From Antennarius striatus (Eukaryota > Chordata > Actinopteri > Lophiiformes > Antennariidae), in assembly GCF_040054535.1 (NCBI RefSeq), contig NC_090784.1:13369501-13433500 (forward strand): 64,000 bases of DNA, in the 5' to 3' direction. The position numbers and the translations under genes are program-made. Position 1 is the stretch's first letter; each line of letters begins with the position of its first letter. Under the pieces are notes generated by a model, which ran no database searches, was not told where the DNA came from, and saw only the letters and a program-made list of their open reading frames with translations. This document shows, in pieces, positions 12,265 to 27,200 of the stretch.

Positions 12265-15200
12265 ATGGTGGTTCTCAAAATTCGAGACCAGGTAAGCGAT
12301 TATTAAACCAAAAGCAGTCCAAGTTTGTGTTACTTTTGGCTGGCTAGCAGTAGCTTCTCCCCCCCCCTCAATTTCAACATTCGCTGGCGTAATGTAATAC
12401 AAGTTTCTGAGGCTGCTCTCTGAACCAGAAGCATTTCCTTAATCGTCTCAGAGCTTGATGTGAAATATAGTTATTTAAGAGATGAGTGTTGTGCTGAGAG
12501 GCAATTTGGTAAAATCCAAGATGAAGTCAGGTTTCATGTGATAATGAGAGCATCACATGTTGCAACGAGCTAATGTTAATGTGTTTATATCCAGCAATTA
12601 GCCAGAGCCTGTTTTGAAGGCTAATAGCTACTCTGTTGGTCAGTGGCTGGTCAACATGTTGTTGTTAAACAATGGATAGCAGGAGTCGAGCTAACTTACA
12701 GATGATTATGTTGTGTTCTTTGTTAATAAAATGAAGTCAGTGTGTGAGATTGTAATCGGAACAATCAAAGGTATCTAATGACTGACGTTACTGTGACAAC
12801 TGGACGTGTGTGAGATGTTTAACTACTTTAGCTGGTAAAATGCCACGAAAGCTGTAAGGTTGTAAAACGTACATTATATACACAAAATAAAATGCAACGA
12901 TTCACCTGAGCTAGTCAGAATACCATCACAAGTGAGGTTCTGTCAGGTGATCTGTGGCCATTTTACTTTCATGTTTATATTCTAAAACGAATTTTTGACA
13001 CTGTTGTGGCAACATTGTTTTGTTGATTATAAGTCTTTGGGGGTAAGTCACAAAAGTGTTCAAATGACCTAAAAAGAAGAAGTTCTTTATCAGAATGTAC
13101 AATATTGATGATACATTTGTGAAATGACGTGTGCCTTCAAACTATATTAAATCCATTTCTTTGTTCTGAAAGTGAGAATGACTTTCTGTTATCATTTAAA
13201 CATAGTGCGTGTTAGGCATGCCTGGTTCTTCTGCTTGTTCTTTAATGTACAGTATGTTCGTGTGTTCTTCTTTTCGTGTGTGCTTGAATGATTGGGTACC
13301 TGTACTCATGTGAGCTGTCTCCATGGTGACAGTATTAACTAGACTGACTTGTATGGGGAGATGTGCTCAGTTGTTCAGCCAGGGAAACATAGACCTGCAG
13401 GGCTGGAGAAGTGCAAACAACAAAATACAGATTTGTCCCTAAAATTGTCCACATTATCTCTAATCATGGCTGCATCTTATAGGTATTCCTGCCATTATAA
13501 TAACTGAATAATAGTGTTGTGAAGTTTTTAAAAAGTGTCTGTAGCTACTTGGTTTCAGGATTGAAAGGGCAGACTACCTCTTCAAATGCATGGCAGGGGA
13601 AACACTGGGGTTACCTTTGTTTTTCTCTGTGTGTGTACTTCCATATGTAATGTAGAATACTTCATCTTTAACTCTTCCAAAACCTTTTGCCAAAATTCCA
13701 TGAAACTTGTACCACAGTTTGTTGAAATCTTAAATGCATGTCTAATAATTCTTCCATTTACTTATTGTCATATTTTAAGGCACACTTTTAATAGCATTTA
13801 GCATAATTTTTATTTCAGCAATTTTGATCCCACTTCAACTTTAGCTCTTTGGTTTCAGTTCTTTTAGGGAAAGGACAAAAACAAGTTACGTAGTTGTTTC
13901 CTAGAAGAAGAATTTATTGTTTGAAAAAAAACTATATGATCCATTTATTATGAATGGGTCATTCATGTATTAATGTCACAACATGGGATCACTCCCACTG
14001 GCTTTGTTGCAGTAAACTGGCTTCAAGTGTTAGCAATCTGCAGGGGTTCATCTGGAATGACATAAGGGTAACTTTGCTGTCTTTTTATTTTGTCTTTTAA
14101 ATAGATAGTGTTGAACACGTTGCTGCAGGCTGCAACTGATGCCAGTAAATACGGTTCACTCGCTTTTTTCTATATCGCAGAGGCAAAGATGTTAATGTTG
14201 TGTTGGTTGTTAAACCTTCCTTGCACAAAATAATTTTGGCACACATGCTCAATGTTTCATCAAGAATTTTTGAGGATTCAACACTGGCTTGTACTCATGG
14301 GAGTAGCAATAAATTAAGTGACTGTGAAATCACTGTAGATTATTTATTTAGGATTGTTCAAGTTTGTCTTATCCATTCACCATTTCCTGAAAATTAAGAT
14401 GAACATTGCCTTCTGCAGTGAAATAAAGGTTTCCACAAGCTGAAATGCTCTCCTTGCTCATGACCTACTATATCACCCTCGCTCTCCTGTCCTACTTCTT
14501 TTTCCTCCACTCATATTTTTTTCTATAACACACTTTAGCACTTAGCTAGGCAACATGGAACCAGCATATTATTGCCAACATTCTGTATAGGCTTTTATAC
14601 ATTACAATTCGAATTTCCCATTAGTTGCCTCATGAACCTCTGTTCACCATCCACTTCTCTCTATTCAATCAACTACTTTGATAGGCTCATCTAAAACTTC
14701 AAAAATGTATTTGCAGCAAATATGCAAAATAAGTCCAAGATAACATTGGTTGTTCTTGTGCTCACACATTTTGTTGGTGAAAATTCCTAGTAACCTGTAG
14801 AAATAAATGACCGTGGGAACTTTTAGCAGCGGTGTGTGACGTTTCAAGTCTGCCAAACTAGCAAATTTTTAGGATACAATGAAGACAACTTTGCTGTAAT
14901 CCATGAAGTGACCTGGTTTGGATGATGCGTGCCACCACCACAGAAACTGAAACTTTAATGAATTACTTAATGAAACAAAATAAAAATTATTCAGAATCCC
15001 AATTTCCGTCTGAGTTTTAGAATGGAATCTTATTGGAAAGATTCAAAACTCTTTTTTTGAATGTAGTTCATATTCATGTCAGATTGTGCATGTGCAGGAA
15101 TGCATTTTTAAATACTTGGGAGTCTTTGTCCTTGGACACAAAATTATCCTGTTGTTGTGTTAAAGTATAACGGTCCTTACCGTTTTATCAGTACCATCAG

Positions 15201-18200
15201 TTCAATCCTGGTTTCCTGCGTACAGGACTTGTAGAACGTATTTGTGTCAACATAAGGTTAAGGTTCTGGGCTCTGTTCCAGATCATAAAGGCTAGAATAT
15301 TATTAGTACAGTACTATGAATGACACTGGCATCAGTACTGTTTGTTCTGTTTGACACAGTTTGTAGTTCAAACTCTTCCATATGAAATGGAGCTCTTTTA
15401 AATGATGGCTACTTATTTGCAAATTAGCTGAATTCTGCTTGCTTTTATGGTAGGCTCTATATTTAAATGTGGATGTATTCGAGCCACGCAACAGGATACA
15501 GCATATATTTGAATCTCTTTGTTTTAATTAATATATTCACATTGCCCATTCAGAGGTGAGAATTGTGTATACATGAAGGAAGCTCTTGATGATAGCTCAG
15601 AGAACGTTGCAACTGTGACATGGCTAAGGCCATGTTAGTTTGTTTTTCAAACTGGACTGAGGTTAGGGAAGAGTTAAGTTTTTGTGAAGGCCAGGCATGT
15701 TCCATCTGGGTCTTTTTTGGGTAACCAGCTGCAGCCCTGGAAGGGCTCCCTGCTCCCACTGTTCTCCCCATTCATGCCAGCCTCTCCTCGCAAGCATTGG
15801 AAAACTGCCTGATCAAAGACTTTCTCCAGGTTGTATGGTGGGCTCATAATAAAAAATTACAATAATGATGCACAATATGTATTTTTATTATCCCAACAGC
15901 AAAAGTAAGGCAGGATCATTGTCAGGATGCTGGCTTGGCTTTACATAACCATTCATTTTCTGTAGCGTATCTCACATACTGGCAGCATCCAGCTTTGTAC
16001 ATGTATTAACCGTGGTAAATAGGTTGGAAGCTTGTTTCTGAAGTAACTGAAGCATTTTCATTTTGTCTATAGAGTATATGACTACGATCTAAATGACTGA
16101 TTTGTTTTGGTATAAAACAAACATTACTTTCGGACTTTTCCATGGAAAGATGATTTTAAGGTGAATCTGAAGGGTAGCCTTCTCTATAATGTGTCCAAAA
16201 CAATAGCCGCTACTCTCGGCTTACTAAAGGAATGGAAGATATGTCACTAATAATGTTCACAAGAAGAATTTCAATAATGTTGTACGTTTTCTTGAGGGGA
16301 TGGGATCGTGTCATTTCCAGATGTCATGCAGTTTATATGTATAAGAAGGGCTGAGATGTGTCTCTGAAACCGGAAAAATGTACACTGGTGATAACATTCT
16401 CTCTAGCACGCATGGTGCTGCATTGTGATGTGGCCACAATAACAGCAAAACATTCTTCTTCTCCCACTTCTTTGTGTTCATCAAAAGATAGCAAACTTAA
16501 AAAGAGCATACCACAACCCATTCTGTCTATTGTGTTTTGATTCTGTGCCCATGAATCAATGAAAGCAGCTTGGTTTCATATTTTTGCCTCTTTGGGAAGA
16601 AGTGAGCATTTGTGAGCAGCAGTATGGTTTCTTCCCAAACAAGAGTGCTACAGATGCAGTATTTGCTTTGAGGATGTTGATAGAGAAATACAGAGACGGC
16701 CAAACGGAGTTGCATTGTATTTTTGTAGATCTGGAGAAAGCTCAGGGCAGGGTGCCCAGGGAGGAACTGTGGTATTGTATGAAGAAGTCTGGAGTGGCAG
16801 AGAAGTATGTTAGAGCGGTGCAGGACATGTATGAGGACTGTAAGACAGTGGTGAGGTGTGATGTAGGTGTGACAGAGAGTTCAAGGTGGAGGTCGGACTG
16901 CATCAGGGATCAGCTCTGAGCCCCTTCCTGTTTGCAATGGTGATGGACAGGCTGACAGACAAGGTTAGACAGGCATCTACATGGGCTATGATGTTTGCAG
17001 ATGACATTGTGATCTGCAGTGAGAGCAGGGAACAGGTGGAGGAGAAGCTAGAGAGGTGGAGGTTTGTCCTGGAAAGGAGAGGAATGAAGGTCAGCTGCAG
17101 TACGACAGAGTACATGTGTGTGAATGAGAGGGACCCAAGTGGAAGAGTGAGGTTACAGGGAGAAGAGATCAAGAAGGCGGAGGATTTTAAGTACTTAGGG
17201 TCAACAGTCCAGAGCAATGGAGAGTGTGGAAAAGAGGTGAAGAAGGGTGTACAGGCAGGATGGAACGGGTGAAGAAAAGTGTCAGGTGTGATGTGTGATG
17301 AAAGAGTTTCAGCTAAACTGAAAGGAAAGGTGTACAAAACTGTGGTGAGACCAGCGATGTTGTTTGGTCTAGAGACAGTGTCACTGAGGAAAAGACAGGA
17401 GACAGAGCTATAGGTAGCAGAGATGAAGATGCTGAGGTTCTCTTTGGGAGTGACCAGGATGGATAGGATCAGGATTGAGTACATCAGAGAGACAGCACAT
17501 GTTAGAGGTTTTGGAGATAAAGTCAGAGAGGCCAGACTGAGATGGTTTGGACATGTCCAGAGGAGAGATAGTGAATATATTGGTAGAAGGATGCTGAGTT
17601 TTGAACTGCCAGGCAGGAGGCCTAGAGGAAGACCAAAGAGGAGGTTTATGGATGTAGTGAAAGAGGACATGACGGTAGTTGGTGTGAGAAAAGAGGATGC
17701 AGAAGACAGGGTTAGATGGAGGCAATTGATTCGCTGTGGCGACCCCTGAAGGGAAAAGGTGAAAAGAGAAGAAGATGTAAATAATTTTTAGACTTTCTAT
17801 TTTGAAATGTTTTTTAAAAAGTGGCTATATTTGTTGTTTTAAAACTTCTGAGAGAAAAAAAATCTCAGTTGCCTCAAAGTTATCAGTAGGTCAGACTTTG
17901 CTGTATTGCATTTAATATTTAACATTGTTTCAGTTATATCTATTGAATGCAGTTGTTTTTCTACTATTTTTGTGCAAAATGAAAAATAAGAAATATTGTG
18001 CAGTATTTTGTCTACACAGCACATATCTGGTGTTCAGTAGTGCTCTCCATGTGTACGCCCAGAGGAGAGGCGGGACCAGTTCGACTGCATTATAAAAAGC
18101 CAGGAATAGCAGGTTCACAAGAGTCCAGCTTGACAGATGTTCATCACTTTGTTCCTTTGCATCAAACGTACTTGGGAAATCTTTGATATTTTTTAGTCAG

Positions 18201-21200
18201 CCACCTGCTGTTATGTTGGACCTAGTGAACCAGATCTCCAGCACATGATACAGACTATCTCTGTATGTGCTGGAGATGCCAATTATCATAGGAATGTAGT
18301 GAGTCAAAAAATTTTAAATGTGTGGAGGGAAAAAACTGAAAATGCTTTGGTATTTTGGAGCACAATACTAGACTTGTATTTCCTCTGAGATTGTGAGATT
18401 TTCCTGTGTCAGCAGAGTAAACAGATCAGCATTAAAACAAGACTGTTCAGCTCAGTCAGTTTCATTTTTGACAGTTGTCTGACACTTGAAGTCATTTTTG
18501 TGTTCAATAAGCATTTGAATGTCTGTACCAGCCTCTATTAGACCATTTTGTTTGTTCATCTGAATGATGACCGTGGATAAGCTGCCATTTGTCTTTTAAA
18601 ATCATTTTAAACAAGAATATTTTGACACCTGTTAGCAGCTGAAACTCAGTTGTTTAATCTCCCAGCAAATGAGTCGTGTTTGCATCGTGGTGCTTGACGA
18701 GTGGGATCCAGACGTCTCCAAAAAGTCTAAGGTCTCCAAGGTCTGAATGGCTGTGTGTTAACTTTGAACTGTAGTTTTACTGTTTTAAATCTGATGAGTT
18801 AAGCCATAACAGTTAGAGATGGTGTTAAATGCTTGCCAGAGATGCCTTGAAACTCACTTGATTTTGAGATTTCTTTTTTCGCTCCCTTTTACAGCCTGCT
18901 TTGCTGAAAGCTATTTTCAATGTGGACCCAGACGAAGTTCGTTCACTCATATTCAAGAAAGAGGATGTGAATTTTCAGGTAATTGTCAAAAACTGTCACT
19001 GATCTTTGTGCGGGGTTCATTATAGTTTCTACATGTTTCTTTTTAAAAAAACATGTTAGCATCACTGAATTTAAAACCTCTCGTACAAGATTGTCCTTGA
19101 AAAGCCTCATAACTATTTCAGTTAATAGTTGTGTACAAAAAGTGCACAGTTCCTTTTTTCAAGCACCCAAAGTATGCTTTGGCTCTTGTTGTTTTATTGC
19201 ATTCCTGGCTATTACTGCTTTGGTGAGACTGTTTATTTCAAAATAAGGCTGGTTTGTACTTGCATGCATTTCACAAGAAGAATTTCAAGTCACTGTATTT
19301 ATCTTTTATTTAACTTTTTGCCTCAAGTGCCAACTCAACATAAATAAAGTTAAATGACCAATAGAAAATTCTGGTATTAGTATCACAAGAGGATACCACT
19401 GACATGAACTTTTGTATCTTTGAGAAACAGCTAAGGCCCCTTCCACATGATGCTGGAACTTTTTGAAAACGCAATGTTTTTGTTGCTTTTACGCCTTCCG
19501 TCCACACAACAACGCAGATATCCGGAACGAAAAAGCAACTTTTTGAAGACGCTGGCCTAGGTGGATTTTTTTTAAAACGCTGGGTCTGCGTTGTCGTGTG
19601 GACGGTGTATCCGCAACTTTTTAAAAACGCTGACGTCTTGCCTGTGACGAAAACCGCTGTGACGTCATATTTATGGGCCCGTGTGTACAAACATGATGGA
19701 TGTACGAACCTTGTTGATGGCAGCATTCTTGCAGGAGTTTTGTGACAACAAATCACGGAGGATTCCTATTGGATAAAATTTGACTCAATACTGCCACCAC
19801 ATGGTTTGGCATGCTTATAGCCGTCTTCGAAAACGCACTAATACGTTTACGTGTGGACGGAGATTTTTTTGACGCAAATCGTTTTCGATGCGTTTTCAAA
19901 AAGTTGCGTTTTCAAAAAAATCTGTCATCATGTGGACGGGGCCTAACAGTTACAGCTTCCTTTTTGGCTTTTTGCAGGACAATGAGAAGAGAACTCCTTT
20001 GCATGCTGCTGCGTATCTCGGAGATGCAGAGATAATAGAGCTGTTGATTCTTTCAGGTAACCCACCTCCCTTCAGAAAAAGAAGCAAGCAAAACAACCCC
20101 ACATGACTTTGTGTCTTTATTGTAACAAATAACACTACAACTCTAGAGCTAGATATTTGAATATAGATATTTGAACATAAAACAGGTAGAGAAACAAATA
20201 TTGGTTTAACATTTCAATATGGAAATGACAGCTGGATGTGGTTCTCAAAATTTGTTCCCTCAAAGAACCCAAAACCGACACAATTCAGACTGTTTTGTCT
20301 GAAGGTTCAAATCTAATGAGGTTCACGTCTTAATTATAGGAAGTGAATGAAACCCAACATCCATTGTTCTGAAAGGAACTAAAGTAGAAGATAATTATTT
20401 TCCCATTATTTGATAGGAACCTCTGGGGTTCCCTGGGCCCCATTTTAAAACCCACTGATGAATAATCTGAGGTCAATGTTAAATTGATCTTTAACTCTTT
20501 AATGTGAAAGCAACGTTTGACCCAATTGACAACGATTTTTAATGAGGCACTTGCAAATCCAAGATACAGTAGGTTCTCTGAGATCTTCAGTCATTTAATA
20601 TATGAATTGTTTGAAAGCAACTCTAAAAGAATCCCCCGTTTTCTGCACAGAAAGCCTCAGTAAACGTATTTCTGTCTTATTAGTATTAAGAAGAGTGTTA
20701 AATGGCACCAGAATGAAACATTCTGATATTATAATGAAGAATTTCCAAGGTTTTTTTGTTTTTTTTTAATGAAACTCAACTCGATAACTGAAAGGGACTC
20801 AAGTGTTTTTGCTGAAATCTGTCTCTGGATGTCATCTACCCTATGACCTCACACATTATGACAGTCAGTATCCCCTACTCATAGGTGCCAGAGTAAATGC
20901 CAAAGATAACAAGTGGCTCACTCCTCTGCACCGGGCTGTGGCCTCCTGCAGTGAGGTACGTGAACACTCAACCCACTCCTGGTTAAAAATACATTCGCAT
21001 TATTCCAAACAGGTCGAAACGCGAGCCTTATATGTGATGTTTGTTTTGCAGGAGGCCGTCCAGGTGCTGCTGAAGCACTCGGCAGATGTTAACGCCCGAG
21101 ACAAGAACTGGCAGACACCGCTCCACATCGCTGCTGCAAATAAAGCTGTGCGCTGTGCCGAAGCCCTCGTCCCACTGCTCAGCAATGTGAATGTGTCAGA

Positions 21201-24200
21201 CAGAGCAGGACGGACTGCGCTGCACCACGCGGCCTTCAGCGGACATCTGGAGGTATTAAACCAGAAGTTGTGTTTGATTCCGCTGTGAGCTGTACTGGAG
21301 ATACACAAATATCTATCACCATAAAAAACAAGTTCTCTGTTTAAGAGAACAGCAGCTGGCACGCTGTCCTTCCAATGCTGTGTCGTTTTAAATGTGTAGC
21401 TTCTTCTGTACAGCTCCTGTTGACGTAACATTTTTGGCTCTTTTGTTATGCATGCATAAAGTTTCATTAGCAAACTATCACAATGGGCTCAATGTTTGGT
21501 TTGTTTACATAGTGTAGCTGTTAGTATCAGATCATGATCTCTGAAAGGAGCTGTTTCTGCTCACCTCTTAAATGTGAAAACACAATGAGTATTGTTATTT
21601 GTACTGTGTCAGCAACAGAAGAATACCACAATGGACAGTTTTTGCCTGTCAGATGAGTGTGAGGGCAAACAGCTCTGCCAGTGATGCACTGTTTGCAGCA
21701 AGGCCAGCCAAACACTGCATTATTATGCAAACTGAAACAAATTTGAGTTTTTGGGATATTTGTTTTGTTTTTTCAACCTTTTTATGTTTTATACTAGCAT
21801 TAATAATCACAACACCAAAGTAAATTGGAGGAGTTCAAGCTCAAGAAAGTTGCCATCCAGTGAAGCAGCTGTCACTGGAAAAATATCATTTAAAAAAATG
21901 TTCCTACACACAAGAAGACGGACGCTGTTGGTAGCTTACTTCAAAAATGTTTTGTCAAATGAAGTTAATAGTGCATAATAGGGTGTTTGGACAACCTTTT
22001 GGTCATGCTACATTTTTAGCTGCATATTTTAGTTAAATGCACAGCAAATCCCAGGTTTAGGTCATGATTATTCACCTTGGTACCACATTCCTGCCTAATG
22101 AACTTGTAGGACATGCATGCAAGATCAATACTGTACATCTTTCCTCTCTGCATTTGCTCTGTAATGAGAAAAAAAGATTAAAGGCATATTGAGGGTTCAT
22201 GTATTTTGTGAAATTAGATTGGTGTTGTGTTTTTTGTTATTTTTTATCAGATTTACTTCATTGTGGATTATTAGGCCCCTTCTTATGTTTAATCCATTTT
22301 TAACTGAGTGAGGGATTTAATAACACTGTTTTGAAAAGTGCTGTAAAACATTAAATTTATAATCATGATAATAATTAAAAGTGAGCAGAGTCTGGGTGTT
22401 CGGACTGATATTAAGACGTTAACCACATCTGTATACAAACTATGAGCTGCTGCCCTGAGTGAAAGGTTAGTTGTGTCTCCAGACATATTTCCTGACTTCT
22501 TTTTTTCTTTTTTTTTTATCTGTCGATGCTTTTAGATGGTGAGGCTCCTGCTCTCCAGAGGGGCAAATATCAACGCCTTTGACAAGAGAGACCGCCGTGC
22601 AATCCACTGGGCGGCTTACATGGGTAATAAATTAAGCAATTATTAAATCTGCGTACAGTAATCTCTCGTTACTCCAGGTTAATGCGTTCCAGGACCACCC
22701 GCAAACAATGAAATTCCGCAATATAGCGACAAACTATTTTGTTAGTTACAGTAATTTAAACATTTATTAACCTCCTATACTAATATTAAACCACTTTCTA
22801 TCTATATTACCTTTTCCCACACTCTTATAGATTGTTTAAAGCGCTTTTAAGTGTTTCTTTAATACACGGAAGTGCGCTGCATTCCGTGATTCTTGGAGCA
22901 CAGCGCACTTCCGGGTGTTGTCAACTAATAGCATGCGTGTACGGTGTCACATGACTACCTACTAAAAATGCGTGATGAGGTGAAGCCGTGCATCTTGAAG
23001 CATGAATAAGCGAGGGAATACTGTATTGTCAGGTTTTTTGTTTTGATTATTTTTGAATGCTTGATATGTGTGACTAGAGTTTATTTTCTGATTCCATCAA
23101 ATTAAATGGTTGATGTCTTGAACACATTCATTTATTGAAGTCATTCCATTTTTACTTTTAGGGCATATAGAAGTGGTGAAGCTGCTGGCATCTCATGGAG
23201 CCGAGGTGGCCTGCAAAGATAAGAAATCCTACACTCCACTGCATGCAGCTGCCTCTAGTGGGATGATCAGCATTGTCAAATACCTCTTGGACCTGGGGGT
23301 GGATGTAAGTTCCACCTACAATGACTCCCAAAATTTAGTGAAAGCAGAGTGTACAGTACCGGTGTGTCGCTGAGGAAATGGTGGACTGATCTGCTTTCCT
23401 TGGCTTTTAGATCAATGAGCCTAATGCATATGGTAACACACCCCTTCATGTAGCCTGCTACAACGGGCAGGATGTGGTGGTGAATGAACTCATCGAGTGC
23501 GGTGCGACCGTCAACCAGGTAAACGGGAAAGGCTTCGCACCTCTTCATTTCACCGCCGCCTCACGGCACGGCGCGCTGTGTCTGGAGTTACTAGTGTGCA
23601 ACGGAGCTGATGTGAATATCAAGGTGAGTTCAAGCCAGCCTGTCGATCCTTTAATGCTGACTACATGGAAAGTGATTACTTAGTGCAGGATGGGATAATG
23701 TAACTTAACGACTGGAACCACTTAAGTAGATAAACAGATAATCACGTGAAAGCAGTGGATTCATGTATTGTAAGAGGCTCCTTATGATTTCTCCTGGTCT
23801 TTTACACTTTGTTGTTTATAAACCATTGTAAAGACATAAGTTGTGACACCACCATGTTTGTATTTCACTCCAGAGTAAAGACGGTAAGACTCCTCTCCAC
23901 ATGACGGCAATTCATGGGAGGTTTTCTCGGTCTCAACCAATCATTGAAAACGGTCAGCGCCTCACAAAATTCTACCTGACTGGTTTTATTTTCCTCTCTG
24001 AACTGTAAAAATTCCGAACTACTTCTTTGCTTAACCCCGGTTCTTGTTGTTTTCTGAAGGTGCTGAGATCGACTGTGCAGATAAGAATGGAAATACACCA
24101 CTACACATTGCAGCTCGATACGGACATGAACTCCTGATTAACACCCTCATCACTAACCGAGCTGACACAGCTAAGTAAGACAACCCAACTGTCTTTTGTC

Positions 24201-27200
24201 AGCAATTTTCAAACTTACTACACTAGAAACCATGTTTAAAGCTCTGTGTGCAATGTCTGACTGTTAATGGTGAATTTCTTCTCTCAGCTAAGCATCAGTA
24301 AATGAACATCTTAATATCTCTTTTAGACGAGGGGTTCATGGTATGTTCCCGCTGCATTTGGCTGCTCTCAGTGGATTCTCTGACTGCTGCCGAAAGCTGC
24401 TGTCTTCAGGTGAGCGAGTACTTAAGCATAAAGAGCCATTGTTGTACTTAATGCCTCAGACAAATTTACCAAAGATAGATTGCAACACAAATGCAGTCAT
24501 ATCTCGGTACCGCTGCTGGGCTGATTCTATAAGGAGTGCAGTGCTGTGGTGGATAAGGAAAGTCGTGATCTTGAAATGGGTTTTCAAATCCTGACCGGCA
24601 GCATTGATATATACAGTATAACAACATTGAACTAGCATGTTATTTATGAGTTAGATACCTGGTCTACTGAGTGTTTAAGTTGATAAATAACATTAATGTA
24701 TATTGTCAACGTGTCACAGATTTTGGTTCTCATAGTAATGCATTTATTGTTATTATTAGTGCTGAACCCATTAGAGAAAAAAGGGTGTGTCAAAATAAAA
24801 CCTACCAAATAACCTAGAGGTGTGTGTGCACGTGGGTGTGTTTGTCATCTAAACCAATTTTCAAGTCTCAGGTAACGTTGTTAAGGCTCTGGTTACATAT
24901 GCCTACATTTCGAATATACAAAAATAAACTTTCGGTTTTCATTGAGTGTATTGCATTTAATTATCCAATGTCAATAGTTTGTACAAACACATTCAATGCT
25001 AGCACGGCCATCTCTGCCCTCATGTATACACATATTTTCATTAAAACTAGGATTTAAGAATAGTGTACAAATATGATTACATCTTCACTTCTCTTCTCCC
25101 GTATTGAATCATTTGATCCAATAATGTGTTGGTAGCTGCTAGTGGATCAAATTAAAGTGAAAATGCATGAATCCAGTTTTTCAGTTAAAGCTTTTATGTG
25201 AGTCAGAATATTTTCCGAAGGTTGGCAGGTCACAACTGAAGAAGTCAAAATGCTTCACGAGTTTGGCATCAAAACGTTCAAACCGTGAAACGTCTCTTGT
25301 AAGGTCTTGCATTGAGTCAGCATCACATCTGTCATCTTTTATCCTGATACAGGATTTGATATCGATACTCCGGATGATTTTGGAAGGACTTGTTTACATG
25401 CTGCAGCTGCTGGAGGGTGAGTACAGAGCACCTGAGTAGCAGTTTGAGTACTAACTTCAAGTCTTGAGATGTGCTCATTATCCATACTGAAAAGATTACT
25501 ATATATCTGTATGTGTGAGTCTTTATCTGTTCATTATTTTTAAATCTCAACCATAACTCTTCAGAAACCTGGAATGTCTCAATCTTCTTCTCAATACGGG
25601 GGCAGACTTCAATAGAAAGGACAGCTTTGGCAGGTTGGTAGCATTTCATTGTGGATCCAGACTTGTCTTTTGTGGTCAGATGTTTGCAGGGAACTGAGCT
25701 GTGTTTGCGTTTCCAGGACCCCTCTGCACTACGCTGCTGCCAACTGTAACTACCAGTGCCTGTTTGCTCTGGTGGGCTCTGGGGCCAGTGTCAACGACCT
25801 GGACGAAAGGGGCTGCACTCCGCTCCACTACGCCGCCGCCTCTGATACTGATGGAAAGTCAGTGATGGTTTGAAAAAGTTTTTTAAAGGATTGTGTGGGA
25901 GGCGGGTTATGTGGGAGGCATTGCGTCGATAAAAGCTCAGTTGTATTATTAGTTGTGAGATTAACCTTCGAGCCAATGCTGTTTCCTTGACTACAGCATC
26001 TTTGTTGTGTCTGCAGGTGCCTGGAATACTTATTGCGAAATGATGCTGATCCAGGGATCCGGGACAATCAGGGCTACAATGCTGTGCACTACGCCTCCGC
26101 ATATGGACATCGCCTCTGTCTGGAACTGGTGAGAGCCTGACTGCAGATAATTCAACTCAACACACACCACACCTCCCCTGTGTAATTTAATGATGTTTAT
26201 TGATTTGCTGCTTTTCCTGATGTCTTTTACAGATTGCTAGTGAAACTCCCCTAGATGTGGTGAGTTGAAGTTGTTCCTTTTGTCTCTGTGAATGTTTAGA
26301 GGTTGTTGGTTTTTTGTTGTTTTGTTTGTTTGTTTGTTTGTTTGTTTTGGGGGGGGGTTGACTGTATCAAAGACATACAAAAACCTCCTAGCTAACACAT
26401 TGTTGTTCAGGCACTTTAAAATGACAATTAGAATGATTACCAAATATTAGTGTCAGGTTGTCATCTGCACAGTTGACACAGGTCAACTGTTATCTGTATT
26501 TATTGCACTTAGCTTCAGTGTAAAAGTTATTATAAAGTTATTATAAAGTAAAGCAGATTATTACATGTCCACCTCATTTATTTTTGCCAGCTCATGGAAA
26601 CCTCAGGGAGTGACATCCTGAATGATTCTGATGTCAGAGCCCCGGTCAGCCCCTTGCATCTCGCTGTGAGTGATGTGCATTGTCTTTATCCTTGTATACT
26701 TTATGATTTGCATATAGTAAATTAAATCTCAGCATATTTCAACTGATGCTATTTGCACCTGGTCAAGTAATAAAGTCATTGTTTCCCAGTTGTAACCAAA
26801 ATTTAAACAACAGACTGACACCTGTTGAAATACAAAATATTTTAAAAATAAAATTTTATATACATCTATCCATCCATCCATTTTCTAAACCCTAATAAGT
26901 CCTGGAGCCTATTCCAGCCAACTGGGGCGTGAGGCAGGGTACACTGTGGGCTCGACGCCAGTGCACCGCAAAGCTACATATACACATGAAGCTGCCAGAT
27001 ATTGCATTAACTTACTCATTAAACATCAATTTTTCAGGCGTACCACGGCCACCACCACGCTATGGAGGTTCTGGTGCAGTCGCTGTTGGACCTTGATGTG
27101 AGAAACAGCCATGGGCGTACACCCCTGGACCTGGCTGCCTTTAAGGGCCACGTAGAGTGTGTCGATGTCCTCATCAACCAGGGGGCCTCCATCCTGGTCA

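Noticed and set aside
16903-17670. 255-codon frame on the minus strand
   Set aside because: It is antisense to the RTE-like LINE fragment, whose plus strand clearly carries reverse transcriptase motifs. The Ser/Leu-rich antisense product is a shadow.
19310-19756. 148-codon minus-strand frame
   Set aside because: Most of it runs through the repetitive interior of the hAT MITE. No protein-like pattern.
21000-21473. 157-codon minus-strand frame
   Set aside because: Antisense of ankrd28 exon 5, which is firmly placed by phase and family identity.
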